A stretch of DNA of 38,962 nucleotides from Lachnospiraceae bacterium. Its GTDB lineage: Bacteria > Bacillota > Clostridia > Lachnospirales > Lachnospiraceae. The DNA lies in the NCBI GenBank assembly GCA_014804485.1, contig JAAUZT010000016.1:1-38962 (forward strand). Direction: 5' to 3'. This document shows positions 15,768-24,493 of this stretch, piece after piece (positions within the stretch are counted from its first letter, which is position 1; each line of letters opens with the position of its first letter). Position numbers and translations under genes: made by a program. Below the pieces are notes generated by a model, which worked only from the letters and a program-made list of their open reading frames with translations, was not told where the DNA came from and searched no databases.

Positions 15768-16784
15768 ATGACAGAACAAAAATTTTCTAAAAACAACCGC
15801 GTTCTCGACCTGTATACCCGCCTTTCAGAAGGAAAGACAATCAATAAAACAGAGGAAGCTAAAAGATTCGGCGTAGACGAACGTTCCATCCAGCGTGACA
15901 TTGACGACATCCGCGCTTTTCTGGATGAACGCAAAGCGGACAAGGCATCAGACAACCGCACGATAGAGTACGACCGTAGCAAAAAGGGATTCATCATGAC
16001 CGGCGAAGAAGGTTCCCTGATGTCAAACAGTGAGATACTTGCGGTGAGTAAGGTTCTGCTTGCAAGCCGTGCGTTCACCAAAAAGGAAATTGGCAGCATT
16101 TTAAATAAGATGATCAGCGGCTGCGTCCCTTTGAAAAACATGCAGTTGGTCAAGGAACTGCTTTCCAATGAACGGTTCCATTATGTGGAGCTTCACCATA
16201 AAAGCTGTATTCAGGACAAACTGTGGGATCTGGGTGCGGATATTCAGGAACATAACCTGATCGAGATCACTTATACAAAAGCAGAGCATGAGGATGAGAT
16301 AGTCACACGTCTGGTAGAGCCGATGGCAGTCCTCTTTTCAGAATATTATTTTTATCTGAACGCTTTTATTGTAGAACGGGAAAAGGATGGGGATTGGAAG
16401 CATAAGTACAGCTATCCGGCGATTTTCCGGATAGACAGGATCAAGACTTACAGGGAGACGGGAGAAAAATTCCAGGTATCTTATGCGGACCGGTTTGAGG
16501 AAGGCGAATTCCGCAAACGGATTCAGTTTATGTACGCCGGGGAGCTGATGAGAGTCCAGTTGAAATTTTACGGGGAGAATCCGGAGCCGGTGCTTGACAG
16601 GCTGCCGACAGCGCAGATTATTGAGAGCAACGAGCATGAGTATCTAATCAGTGCGGAGGTGTATGGAACGGGAATTGTTATGTGGCTGCTAAGCCAAGGG
16701 AATAAGATCGAGGTCATCCGTCCGGAAAGCCTGCGGCAGGAGATGAAGGCGAAGGTACAGGAAATATTGGCGCTATACAGTTAA
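15768..16784 (+). CDS. WYL-domain transcriptional regulator
   Basis: A 338-residue protein with an N-terminal winged HTH (residues about 8-60; NKTEEAKRFGVDERSIQRDI is the recognition region) and a WYL domain at about 155-240 (ITYTKAEH through EYYFYLNAFIVE), then a C-terminal domain. AAAAGGAG precedes the ATG. Family knowledge: WYL proteins sense nucleotide or nucleic-acid ligands, and several (BrxR, CapW) repress phage-defence operons. It is the last gene of the HerA-led block, 24 bp after the coiled-coil gene, and is closed by a strong terminator. Codons end in C or G more often than in the genes just before it, so it may have a separate history. Confidence 0.9.
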   Translation: MTEQKFSKNNRVLDLYTRLSEGKTINKTEEAKRFGVDERSIQRDIDDIRAFLDERKADKASDNRTIEYDRSKKGFIMTGEEGSLMSNSEILAVSKVLLASRAFTKKEIGSILNKMISGCVPLKNMQLVKELLSNERFHYVELHHKSCIQDKLWDLGADIQEHNLIEITYTKAEHEDEIVTRLVEPMAVLFSEYYFYLNAFIVEREKDGDWKHKYSYPAIFRIDRIKTYRETGEKFQVSYADRFEEGEFRKRIQFMYAGELMRVQLKFYGENPEPVLDRLPTAQIIESNEHEYLISAEVYGTGIVMWLLSQGNKIEVIRPESLRQEMKAKVQEILALYS

Positions 16785-16837
16785 GTGTATTAGCAGAAAA
16801 TTGAAATAATATATGATAGTTATGAAGGAAGACAAAG

Positions 16838-16867
16838 AACCTCAGAGAACGTCTCTGGGGTTTTTCT
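16838..16867 (+). terminator. Strong intrinsic terminator ending the HerA-led block
   Basis: A 9-bp stem (16840-16848 with 16852-16860, one G-U, 3-nt loop) is followed by TTTTT. It separates the WYL gene from the next block. Confidence 0.88.
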
Positions 16868-16919
16868 TATCAACGGGCAGTTTAGCGGAATATGATGTCC
16901 GCTGTATGTCTAAAAACTT

Positions 16920-16948
16920 TTGGAGAATGACAGAATGTGTCATATATA
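16920..16948 (+). promoter_or_regulatory. Promoter with embedded dyad for the second block
   Basis: TTGGAG (16920-16925), 17-bp spacer, TATATA (16943-16948). The spacer contains ATGACA-N5-TGTCAT (16927-16943), the same dyad as at 6125-6141. A regulator bound here would block the polymerase. TATACT at about 16953 is a second possible -10. Confidence 0.5.
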
Positions 16949-17058
16949 GTTTCTATACTAATTTTAGAAACAAAAACACAGAAGGTCTTGTTGAAGTGTA
17001 AAGCTGTACGGTAACAGATACTTATTATGGGCAAAAGTGAAAAGAGAAAGGGAAAAAT

Positions 17059-18015
17059 ATGTATGACTTTTTAAAATTTATAGACTCTCCGGACATCCGG
17101 GAGTACAACAAAGAGACGCAGTTTACGCCTGCGGAGTGGGCAGTATTGGTTGCAAAAAGCATGAAAAAGAGCGTAGAAGAAAAGATAGAGGCTTTGCAGT
17201 ATCTTGTAGACCATTATTCCGCAGATGAATTTAAAGAAGAAACGATCTGGCCGATGTATGGGGATGAGAGGGATTGCGGGTCCTTCCGTGAGGTTGTCAT
17301 TGAAACGGTGCATGCATGGGAGGAGGCTCTGGCGGCACGATTTGAAACAGAAGGAGTTGTCTTTGATGCATATCTTTGTGAGCAGGAATACAGCAGGCAG
17401 GGAGCAGACTGTCGCTATTTTTCCAGTTATGAAAAGGCATGGGAATACCTGCTTTCGAAAAAGCAGGAGTATCTGGATGATGATGGCCTTAAGGATGTAA
17501 AGACATTTGCCCAAATCAGTCGAATTAATCTGGATCGTGTAAAAGGCGATGGTGAAAACTATCTTTTCGATAATGAAATGTGCATGGTATGTGTCGATAT
17601 TGATTGTAATAGGTTATTTTCAGGGAGGGAGGCGTTTGCCCTGGCGGATGATTATTTGGTTCATGTACCGCTCCCATTTAAGAAGGGGGATATTGTTAAA
17701 GTAGATTTCCCGCAGACAGAAGTACACTATGGGGTTTTTTCCTGCGACTGGAAGAAACCGGAGAAACCGGAAAATATTTACATGTGGGTTTCGCTTGAGA
17801 TGTATATAGAAGAGGAGAAGGATTTTGATTATACTGATGGCGACCCGCATTGGGATGATGTGCTTGGGTTTTCCTTTTGTCCGGATGAGGAACTTCCGAA
17901 AAATGAACAGGTACTTAAACTGATACGGGCAGTTCGGAAAGGGGAAATGGATTTCTATACACTTCTGCATAAATTCGGGAGGAACGAATTGGAGGATCTT
18001 CTGAAATGGGTCTGA
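17059..18015 (+). CDS. Unnamed family protein A1 (SPDIREY/PLPF type)
   Basis: A 318-residue cytoplasmic protein without a named domain. The N-terminus has SPDIREYN and FTPAEWAVLV, a pattern I associate with many hypothetical proteins of Lachnospiraceae. A C-terminal module at about 203-230 reads PLPFKKGDIVKVDFP, then VHYGVF. Its closest relative is A2 at 21107; in the first 64 residues about 52 are identical. The two B proteins between them share the same two motifs more weakly, so all four form one superfamily. First gene of the second block, 111 bp after the promoter candidate. Function unknown. Confidence 0.8.
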   Translation: MYDFLKFIDSPDIREYNKETQFTPAEWAVLVAKSMKKSVEEKIEALQYLVDHYSADEFKEETIWPMYGDERDCGSFREVVIETVHAWEEALAARFETEGVVFDAYLCEQEYSRQGADCRYFSSYEKAWEYLLSKKQEYLDDDGLKDVKTFAQISRINLDRVKGDGENYLFDNEMCMVCVDIDCNRLFSGREAFALADDYLVHVPLPFKKGDIVKVDFPQTEVHYGVFSCDWKKPEKPENIYMWVSLEMYIEEEKDFDYTDGDPHWDDVLGFSFCPDEELPKNEQVLKLIRAVRKGEMDFYTLLHKFGRNELEDLLKWV

Positions 18016-18109
18016 GATGAAAGGCAGAATCTGTCATATGCAGGTTTATGCTTATTTAAGCGCATTTGAATAAGTGATGGTAGAGGGAAAATAGGAAAGG
18101 TGGGATATC

Positions 18110-18982
18110 ATGGAAGAAAAAAACATATGGAATGACAAAACGGCTGAGGAAAAAAGTCATGAGATGGATGTGTACAGTCTGATCAGGTCGGCGGAGATCA
18201 GAGATTATTACCGGAGGGAGAATGTCTGTGATAACTGGGAAAAAAAGGCGATCCTGATTCTGCATGGATATATTTCTGTACAGCAGAAAGCAGCCATGTT
18301 AAAGCAGCTTTCAGAGACAGGAACGGTGGAAGAAAAACGTCTGTCAGAAGAAATATGCCTTATATACAGCCGGTATACCGATATGGTTTATCATCCGTCG
18401 GTGAGAACTCTTTTTGTGATGGAGAGCGTTGCTTGGCAGTGGGATGATGGATCTGCAGGATGGTTTGGTGGTGATTCGAGCCTTGACAGTGTATATGAAT
18501 CGCTGGATGAGATAATTGCACGAATGGAAGAGGTTTATGCGAAGTGGGGGAGGGAAACAGTTATTGCACGTGTGACTGTGGTGAATGTACCACCGGATGA
18601 GAAGGCGAAAGAAGTATTTAAATTTTACCTGTTTTGGATAGACGGGGAATGGGTGATCAAAGAGTTTCATATTGATCGCAATGAACAGAGGAGACAGGGA
18701 ATCAGCGATGAAGCCATTAAACTTATGGATTACACAGGAGGCTGGCAATATCATCCCCTGCCATTTGAAAACGGCTGCAGGCTGAAGTTCCAGCTGCCTT
18801 TCATGGATGAGCCTGTTTATGGAACTTTGGAGAGCGAACTGGATGGAAATGGGTGCTGGTATCATTTTCTGTATTTGGACGATGTGGATGGGAAGGGGTA
18901 TAGCGATTCCGTGGGGCTGACGGATGCAGAGATCAACCTGACGAGCGGCTACAGTTCACTTGACTGGATAGAGCGGGCATAG
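18110..18982 (+). CDS. Unnamed family protein B1
   Basis: A 290-residue cytoplasmic protein. It has an N-terminal SAEIRDYYRRE and a C-terminal module PLPFENGCRLKFQLP, VYGTLESELDGNG, ending GYSSLDWIERA. AAAGGTGGG precedes the ATG. It is a tandem copy of B2 (19016): the same start MEEK, the same 20 C-terminal residues and near-identical DNA in several blocks, with a more variable middle. The conserved ends and divergent centre suggest diversifying selection on the middle. Function unknown. Confidence 0.8.
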   Translation: MEEKNIWNDKTAEEKSHEMDVYSLIRSAEIRDYYRRENVCDNWEKKAILILHGYISVQQKAAMLKQLSETGTVEEKRLSEEICLIYSRYTDMVYHPSVRTLFVMESVAWQWDDGSAGWFGGDSSLDSVYESLDEIIARMEEVYAKWGRETVIARVTVVNVPPDEKAKEVFKFYLFWIDGEWVIKEFHIDRNEQRRQGISDEAIKLMDYTGGWQYHPLPFENGCRLKFQLPFMDEPVYGTLESELDGNGCWYHFLYLDDVDGKGYSDSVGLTDAEINLTSGYSSLDWIERA

Positions 18983-19015
18983 ATGGTCAAGGGAAAACAG
19001 AAAAGGTGGAAAATC

Positions 19016-19882
19016 ATGGAAGAAAAAAAGATATTGGATGACAAAATGGATGAGGATAAAAGTCAAGAGATGGATGTGTACAGCCTGATCAGGTCGGCGG
19101 AGATCAGGGATTATTATCGGAAGGAAGATATCTTTGGAATATTTGAAAAGGAGCAGCTTATCCTGCATGCATTTATCTCTGTGCAGCAGAAAGCAGTTAT
19201 GCTGAAACATCTGGCTAAAACAGGCACTGTGGAAGAAAACAGCAGGATAGACGAAATGTACCGTTTATATTGCAAGTATATTGATATGATCTACCATCCG
19301 TCTGTAAGGACAATTTTTATACTGGAATGTAATGAGGTGGTATGGGACGAAGAGGTGAGTGATGTGGGTGGGCACAGTTTGGGTGGCGCATATGACACGG
19401 TGGATGAAGTGGCGACGGAAATGGAGAGCATATATGGCGACAAGGAGAGCAGATGCAGATATGGTGGAATGGGATATGCGTCTGTGACTGCGCTGCAGGT
19501 GCCGCAGAATGGGAAGGTGAAAGAAGCGTTCCGTTTTACAATGTTCAGGATAGATGGAAAGTGGGAAATAAAAGATCTGTCTGTGAATGATGAAGATTTG
19601 GAAATGCAGGGGATTAGTGAGGATACTGTACAACGGTTTAACGATTATTCTCTATATCATCCTCTGCCGTTTGAAAACGGAAGCAGATTGAAGCTTCAGC
19701 TTCCGTCCATGAAGGAACCGGTCTATGGAAGTCTGGAGAGTGAATTGGATGGGAATGGCTGCTGGTATCATTTCTTCTATGGCGAAAAGGAGAGAGGTGA
19801 TTTCAATATGGTCATGCTGACAGATGCAGAAATTAACCTGACGAGCGGTTACAGCTCCCTTGACTGGATAGAGCGGGCATAG
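19016..19882 (+). CDS. Unnamed family protein B2, tandem copy of B1
   Basis: A 288-residue paralogue of B1. The start at 19016 aligns with the B1 start and has AAAGGTGG upstream; the longer frame from 18983 begins directly after the B1 stop and lacks a ribosome site. SAEIRDYYRKED and PLPFENGSRLKLQLP are conserved; the region between about residues 105 and 165 differs most from B1. It lies 33 bp after B1. Probably a recent gene duplication. Confidence 0.8.
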   Translation: MEEKKILDDKMDEDKSQEMDVYSLIRSAEIRDYYRKEDIFGIFEKEQLILHAFISVQQKAVMLKHLAKTGTVEENSRIDEMYRLYCKYIDMIYHPSVRTIFILECNEVVWDEEVSDVGGHSLGGAYDTVDEVATEMESIYGDKESRCRYGGMGYASVTALQVPQNGKVKEAFRFTMFRIDGKWEIKDLSVNDEDLEMQGISEDTVQRFNDYSLYHPLPFENGSRLKLQLPSMKEPVYGSLESELDGNGCWYHFFYGEKERGDFNMVMLTDAEINLTSGYSSLDWIERA

Positions 19883-19941
19883 GGAAAGAATCTGCACATA
19901 GGATGAGCAGTGCAAAGATAAACAGGAGGGAAAGATTGAAA

Positions 19942-21030
19942 ATGAAAGAAATTTTAAACGGATTAGGCCCATTTTTAAGGGAGCCTGATGAGGATATGGA
20001 CAATATTATTGTGAAAGAAAGTATGGATGAGATCTGCGGGGCATTGGAAGAGGAAATTTTAAAAAGTGATGCGCCTGCGGAGGAAAAACAGACCATGCTG
20101 GCGCGGCTTAGGAAACTGTGCAATACAGAGACAAACATTATGCTGGTGGGGGCTACCGGGTGTGGCAAGAGCTCTACCATCAATGCTTTGTTTTCCTGCA
20201 ACAAGCCGGAGGAATATGTGGAGGTTGCCAGAGTGGGAAGCCGGGCGGACCCGGAAACAAAGGATATTGAACGGTACCGGATCGGCAATCTGGTCTTGTG
20301 GGATACGCCCGGCCTTGGCGATGGCACGGAGATTGACGGACACCACAGGGAGGTGATCACGGAACTGCTGCAGGAAGTGGACGAGGGGGAGGATGGTGAA
20401 AAAAATGCCCTGATCGATCTGGTATTAGTGATAATGGACGGTTCCACAAAAGATCTTGGGACGTCCTATCAGATTCTGAACGAGGTGATCATCCCGGAAC
20501 TGAAAGGAGATACGGAACGCATTCTGATTGCCCTGAATCAGGCGGATATCGCCATGAAAACCGGCAGGCATTGGGATTATGAAAAGAATGAGCCGGATGA
20601 GACATTGACCAGATTTTTGGAGGAAAAGGTGGCTTCCATAAGGACACGGATCAAAGAGGATACAGGGCTGGATATTACGCCGGTCTATTACTGCGCAGGC
20701 TATGAGGAAGAGTCCGGGGATGTGGTGCACCCTTATAATTTGTCAAAGCTTCTGTATTATATTTTAAATGCGCTTCCGGCGCAAAAGCGGGCGGCGGTCT
20801 TTGGCGGTATCAATACAGCTGCAGAACAGTATGAACACAACGATGGCGAAATGGACTACAGTGAAGGAGTGGAAAGAAACCTGTACGGCATGGTTGATTA
20901 CATAGCGGAAGGAGTCGGGAACGGCGCGGCTGTCGGTCTCTGTATTCTGGGGGCGCCGGGAGCGTTAGTCGGAAGTGTAGTCGGAGCGTTTGTGGGAGGT
21001 ATTAAAGGCATCCTGAACCATATTTTCTGA
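19942..21030 (+). CDS. YeeP/Era-type GTPase with hydrophobic tail
   Basis: A 362-residue protein with a TRAFAC GTPase domain: G1 GATGCGKSS at 70-78, G3 DTPGLGDG at 121-128, G4 NQAD at 199-202. It resembles the YeeP/YfjP/YkfA group of prophage-borne GTPases. The last 45 residues are Gly/Ala/Val-rich and hydrophobic (GAAVGLCILGAPGALVGSVV), a likely membrane-inserting hairpin. AGGAGGG lies 11 bases before the ATG at 19942; TTG at 19936 is an alternative start. The frame from 19903 would contain this ribosome site and is not used. It sits inside the four-member A/B cluster, so these proteins are likely its partners. This GTPase is unrelated in detail to the dynamin-like one upstream. Confidence 0.85.
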   Translation: MKEILNGLGPFLREPDEDMDNIIVKESMDEICGALEEEILKSDAPAEEKQTMLARLRKLCNTETNIMLVGATGCGKSSTINALFSCNKPEEYVEVARVGSRADPETKDIERYRIGNLVLWDTPGLGDGTEIDGHHREVITELLQEVDEGEDGEKNALIDLVLVIMDGSTKDLGTSYQILNEVIIPELKGDTERILIALNQADIAMKTGRHWDYEKNEPDETLTRFLEEKVASIRTRIKEDTGLDITPVYYCAGYEEESGDVVHPYNLSKLLYYILNALPAQKRAAVFGGINTAAEQYEHNDGEMDYSEGVERNLYGMVDYIAEGVGNGAAVGLCILGAPGALVGSVVGAFVGGIKGILNHIF

Positions 21031-21106
21031 GAAAAATGGTGTATGGACAAAAATGAGCTGGTGTTAATATTCAATATTGAGAACATACGAAAGCGAGGAA
21101 AATTTT

Positions 21107-22066
21107 ATGTATGATCTATTGCAATTCATAGATTCTCCGGATATCAGAGAATATAACCGGGATACCTGTTTTACACCTGCTGAATGGGCAGTGCTGGTAT
21201 CTAAGAGTCTTAAGAGGACTGTGGAGGAAAAAATAGAGGCTCTGCAGTATCTTGTAGATTGTTATACTGCTGATCAATTTAAGGAAGAAACTATTTGGTC
21301 AGAATTTGGCAGCTTGGGTCCTTTACAGTCTTTCCGGGATGTGGTCATAGAAACGATACGCGCATGGAAAGGGGCTTTGGCAGCCCGCTTTGAAACAGAA
21401 GGGATTGTCTTTGCAGCAGGTCTTTATGAGCAGGAATACAGCGATCAAAGAAGAGACTGGCAGTATTTTTCCACTTATGAAAAAGCATGGGCGTATCTGC
21501 TTAAGGAAAAACAGGAGTATCTGGATGATGAGGATATTAAAGATGCAAAGACCTTTGCAAAGATCCATCGCATAAAGATAGATCATACAACGGGCTGTGA
21601 TGGCGAGGATTATCTTTTCGATAGTGAAATGCGTATGGTAAATGTCAGCATAGATTACGGCAAGTGTTTTGCGGAGAGAGAAGAATTTGCGCTGGTAGAT
21701 GATTATTTGGTCTATGTACCGCTCCCTTTTGAAAAAGGGGATATTGTAAGGGTGGATTTCCCACAGACAGAAGTCCATTATGGAGTCTTTTCAAGTGACT
21801 GGAAAAAACCAGATGATCCGGGACGGATCCACATGTGGGCTCCCTTGGAGATGTATATAGAAGCAAGAAATGACTTTGATTATACAGATAACTGCCCATA
21901 CTATGATTGGGTGCTCGGCTTTTCGCGTTGTCCGGATGAGGAACTGCCGGAAGATGAGTATGTGCTTAAACTGATCAGAGCCGTGCGTAAGGGAGATATG
22001 GATTTCTATACGCTTCTGCATAAGTTTGGGCGGGGTGAGTTGAAGACGATGATGAAATGGTTTTAA
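21107..22066 (+). CDS. Unnamed family protein A2, paralogue of A1
   Basis: A 319-residue protein with the same layout as A1: SPDIREYNRD, FTPAEWAVLV, then PLPFEKGDIVRVDFP and VHYGVF, and the ending DFYTLLHKFGRGELK. Start at 21107 aligns with A1 and has GCGAGGA upstream. It closes the block A1-B1-B2-GTPase-A2 and is followed by a terminator. The most divergent stretch relative to A1 is about residues 65-130. Confidence 0.8.
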   Translation: MYDLLQFIDSPDIREYNRDTCFTPAEWAVLVSKSLKRTVEEKIEALQYLVDCYTADQFKEETIWSEFGSLGPLQSFRDVVIETIRAWKGALAARFETEGIVFAAGLYEQEYSDQRRDWQYFSTYEKAWAYLLKEKQEYLDDEDIKDAKTFAKIHRIKIDHTTGCDGEDYLFDSEMRMVNVSIDYGKCFAEREEFALVDDYLVYVPLPFEKGDIVRVDFPQTEVHYGVFSSDWKKPDDPGRIHMWAPLEMYIEARNDFDYTDNCPYYDWVLGFSRCPDEELPEDEYVLKLIRAVRKGDMDFYTLLHKFGRGELKTMMKWF

Positions 22067-22100
22067 AAAAGCAGCGTAGATAATAATTTACACGCAACAG

Positions 22101-22127
22101 GGGACAACCGATTTGGTTGTCCTTTTT
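22101..22127 (+). terminator. Terminator ending the A/B-GTPase block
   Basis: GGACAACC (22102-22109) pairs with GGTTGTCC (22115-22122) around a 5-nt loop, followed by TTTTT. Confidence 0.9.
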
Positions 22128-22161
22128 GCATGAAAAAACGCATATGAGGAGGGAATCTAAA

Positions 22162-23046
22162 ATGGATTTTAATGTATTTGTAGAAAACATGGTAGAAATT
22201 TTACAGCAGAAAATGGGTGAAGATTATGAAATCAGAGTCACGGAGGTAACGAAAAATAATGATATCCGGATGACGGGAGTCGTTATGATTAAGGAAACTG
22301 AAAACGTATCGCCCACCATCTATCTGGAAGAACCTTACAGGCAGTACAGTGAGGGAACGGACCTTCATGTGATTGCAGACAGGATAATTGCGTTATATGA
22401 AGAACGGATGGAAGACATTAATTTTGACATGGACTTTTTCAGGGAGTTTAAGTCTGTCAAAGACAGGATTTTCCATAAACTGGTCAATTACAGCCGGAAT
22501 GAGAATCTTTTGAAAGACGTCCCGCATATTAAGTGGTGTGATCTGGCGGTTGTATTCTATTATTCGATGGAAGAAGTAAAGTTTGGAAGGGCATCTATCT
22601 TGATTCACAATAGCCACATGGACATGTGGAACCAGACGGCCGATACTTTATACCAAACCGCACAGAACAATATGAGACGGAACATGCCGGAACTGCTGGT
22701 ACCGCTGCCGGAACTGATTTATGGCATGTCAGGGGTCAGAATGGAAGAAGATGATATGAAGATTTATGTGCTGACCAATCAAGAGAAAATGTATGGCGCT
22801 TCCGCAATGCTGTATTCGGACAAAATCAGTAAACTGGCTGCAAGCTTGGATTCGGATCTTCTGATCCTGCCCAGTTCCGTCCATGAAGTGATGCTTTTGC
22901 CTGATGACCCGGACCGGAAGTATATATCTTACCGTCAGATGGTGAAAGAAGTCAACATAACGCAGGTAGAACCTGAAGAAATTCTGTCATTCAACCTGTA
23001 CCGTTATAATAGGAAAAAGGCGGGGATTGAAGAAATTATTGCATGA
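22162..23046 (+). CDS. DUF5688 family protein
   Basis: A 294-residue cytoplasmic protein that fits DUF5688: the MDFNVFVENMVEIL opening, VTKNNDIRMTGVVM, PTIYLEE, a central helical region, and a C-terminal LPSSVHEVMLLPDD block. Family knowledge: widespread in Lachnospiraceae and Ruminococcaceae mobile elements, function unknown; the LPSSxHE motif looks like a ligand or metal site. The start at 22162 has GAGGAGGG upstream; a longer frame would begin inside the terminator at 22102-22127. Confidence 0.78.
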   Translation: MDFNVFVENMVEILQQKMGEDYEIRVTEVTKNNDIRMTGVVMIKETENVSPTIYLEEPYRQYSEGTDLHVIADRIIALYEERMEDINFDMDFFREFKSVKDRIFHKLVNYSRNENLLKDVPHIKWCDLAVVFYYSMEEVKFGRASILIHNSHMDMWNQTADTLYQTAQNNMRRNMPELLVPLPELIYGMSGVRMEEDDMKIYVLTNQEKMYGASAMLYSDKISKLAASLDSDLLILPSSVHEVMLLPDDPDRKYISYRQMVKEVNITQVEPEEILSFNLYRYNRKKAGIEEIIA

Positions 23047-23070
23047 CTATAACAGTACAACAGTATTTAC

Positions 23071-23205
23071 AGGGATATACCGATCCCTGACTTCCGGTAA
23101 GCCATTACCGTTCAGATAGAATACCATTTTAAACAGGGAGAGCCCGTTAAGGTTTTCCCTCATTTTGCCAGATGGGGCTGCGTGCAGGAACAGCCCCGTC
23201 TTTTT
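23071..23205 (+). ncRNA. Structured leader: three hairpins and a terminator
   Basis: In the 238-bp gap before the DUF932 gene: AGGGAT/ATCCCT (23071-23088), CGGTAA/TTACCG with a tetraloop (23095-23110), a weaker AGGGA/TCCCT pairing (about 23137-23161), and a strong 10-bp terminator stem (23171-23180 with 23191-23200) followed by TTTTT. The terminator lies 80 bp before the DUF932 start, with no clear promoter in between. This fits a small RNA, or an attenuator reading into the gene. It matches no class that I recognise. Confidence 0.5.
23171..23205 (+). terminator. Intrinsic terminator upstream of the DUF932 gene
   Basis: GATGGGGCTG pairs with CAGCCCCGTC (one G-U) around a 10-nt loop and is followed by five T residues. 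Confidence 0.9.
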
Positions 23206-23284
23206 GGGAAGGAGGATGGAAAGCAGGAAACAAAGCTAAAAAAGTAATCAACAAAAAAACTTGTTAAAAAAGGAGAAGACAATT

Positions 23285-24217
23285 ATGGCAGCAAATGTTG
23301 AAACAATGTTTTACACAAGGGAAAAACCATGGCACGGGATAGGTACGAGGGTATCAGAAGCACCTTCCTCAGAAGAGGCTTTGTATTTAGCCGGGCTGGA
23401 CTGGCAGGTGAAGCAGGAATTGGTCTACACGGATACCGGTGAGGTCATTCAGGGGTATAAGGCAAATATCCGGGACAGGGACCGCCGTGTACTGGGTGTG
23501 GTGACTGACCGTTACAGGATCATCCAGAACCAGGAGGCATTCGCATTTACCGATACGTTGTTAGGGAGCGGTGTCCGCTATGAGACGGCGGGGTCCCTTC
23601 AGGGCGGGAAGAGGGTATGGATCCTTGCAAGGCTCCCGAAGGAATATATCATTTCCGGGGAGCAGATATCACCTTATCTGGTATTTTCCAATGCACACGA
23701 CGGAAGCGGGGCGGTGAAAGTGGCACTGACGCCTGTCAGGGTGGTGTGCAACAATACGCTGAACCTTGCACTGGATACGGCGAAACGTTCATGGTCCATG
23801 GTACATACGGGGAATATCAGGGACAAGCTGCAGGAGGCGGAGCAGACACTCTTTATGGCTGAGGAATATATGGTACGGCTTGGGAAAGAGTTTGAAAACC
23901 TGCAGAAGCAGAAGGTCACGGACAGTCAGGTGGCGGAATATATCGAAAGACTCCTGCCGCTGGATAAGGGAGCTACTTCCATTCAGGACAAGAATATCAC
24001 AAAACTGCGGGAGGATATGGCACACAGATATTTTGATGCACCTGACCTGCAGGGAGTGGGAAAGAATGCGTACCGGTTCATCAATGCGGTATCGGATTTT
24101 GCGACCCATGCAAAACCCCTGCGCAGGACGGCAAATTATAATGAGAACTTGTTTGCACGAACCGTTGACGGTAATCCGCTGATCGATAAAGCTTATCAGC
24201 TTGTGAGGGCAGCTTGA
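23285..24217 (+). CDS. DUF932 protein (phage/plasmid-like, TIGR03299 type)
   Basis: A 310-residue protein with the DUF932 signature: MFYTREKPWHGIGTRV at the N-terminus, then GLDWQV, and VRVVCNNTLNLAL near residue 155. Family knowledge: found on plasmids, phages and integrative elements next to recombination or replication genes; the function is unproven. AAGGAG lies 7 bases before the ATG at 23285, while the longer frame from 23261 covers this ribosome site. It leads into the YqaJ/Rad52 genes, and the three make a common mobile-element module. Confidence 0.85.
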   Translation: MAANVETMFYTREKPWHGIGTRVSEAPSSEEALYLAGLDWQVKQELVYTDTGEVIQGYKANIRDRDRRVLGVVTDRYRIIQNQEAFAFTDTLLGSGVRYETAGSLQGGKRVWILARLPKEYIISGEQISPYLVFSNAHDGSGAVKVALTPVRVVCNNTLNLALDTAKRSWSMVHTGNIRDKLQEAEQTLFMAEEYMVRLGKEFENLQKQKVTDSQVAEYIERLLPLDKGATSIQDKNITKLREDMAHRYFDAPDLQGVGKNAYRFINAVSDFATHAKPLRRTANYNENLFARTVDGNPLIDKAYQLVRAA

Positions 24218-24301
24218 TGGGATGATGTGATTAAATGACATCATCTTATATCGATTCTGGCGGTACAGCTCCGGATATCATCAGATTATGGCGTGGAAAC
24301 A

Positions 24302-24493
24302 ATGACCGTTGATATGGATATTTTCCGTCCAGTGGTTTTCGCAGATGTATACATGGAGGGATCAGTACAACTTCTTTTGGCTGAATGGCGGCAGGGAAAA
24401 CGTATATCACAGGGAATGGTTCGGATAATATATATGTCAGGGTGTAAGAGCACTGGTGCAGAAGGTATCTTTAGGAAGATAAGAATAGAGTAG
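24302..24493 (+). CDS. Possible 63-residue ORF of unknown function
   Basis: A short frame (MTVDMDIFRPVVFADVYMEG onward) in the 436-bp gap between the DUF932 and YqaJ genes. It ends just before a terminator, which supports it being an expressed gene. There is no good ribosome binding site; a GTG at 24293 is another start. Not recognised. Confidence 0.35.
   Translation: MTVDMDIFRPVVFADVYMEGSVQLLLAEWRQGKRISQGMVRIIYMSGCKSTGAEGIFRKIRIE

Noticed and set aside
16813..17001. 62-codon forward frame
   Set aside because: It reads through the strong terminator at 16838-16867 and the promoter at 16920-16948; no ribosome binding site.
19833..20447. 204-codon minus-strand frame rich in Ser and Pro
   Set aside because: Antisense to the YeeP-type GTPase gene; low-complexity composition results from the reverse reading.
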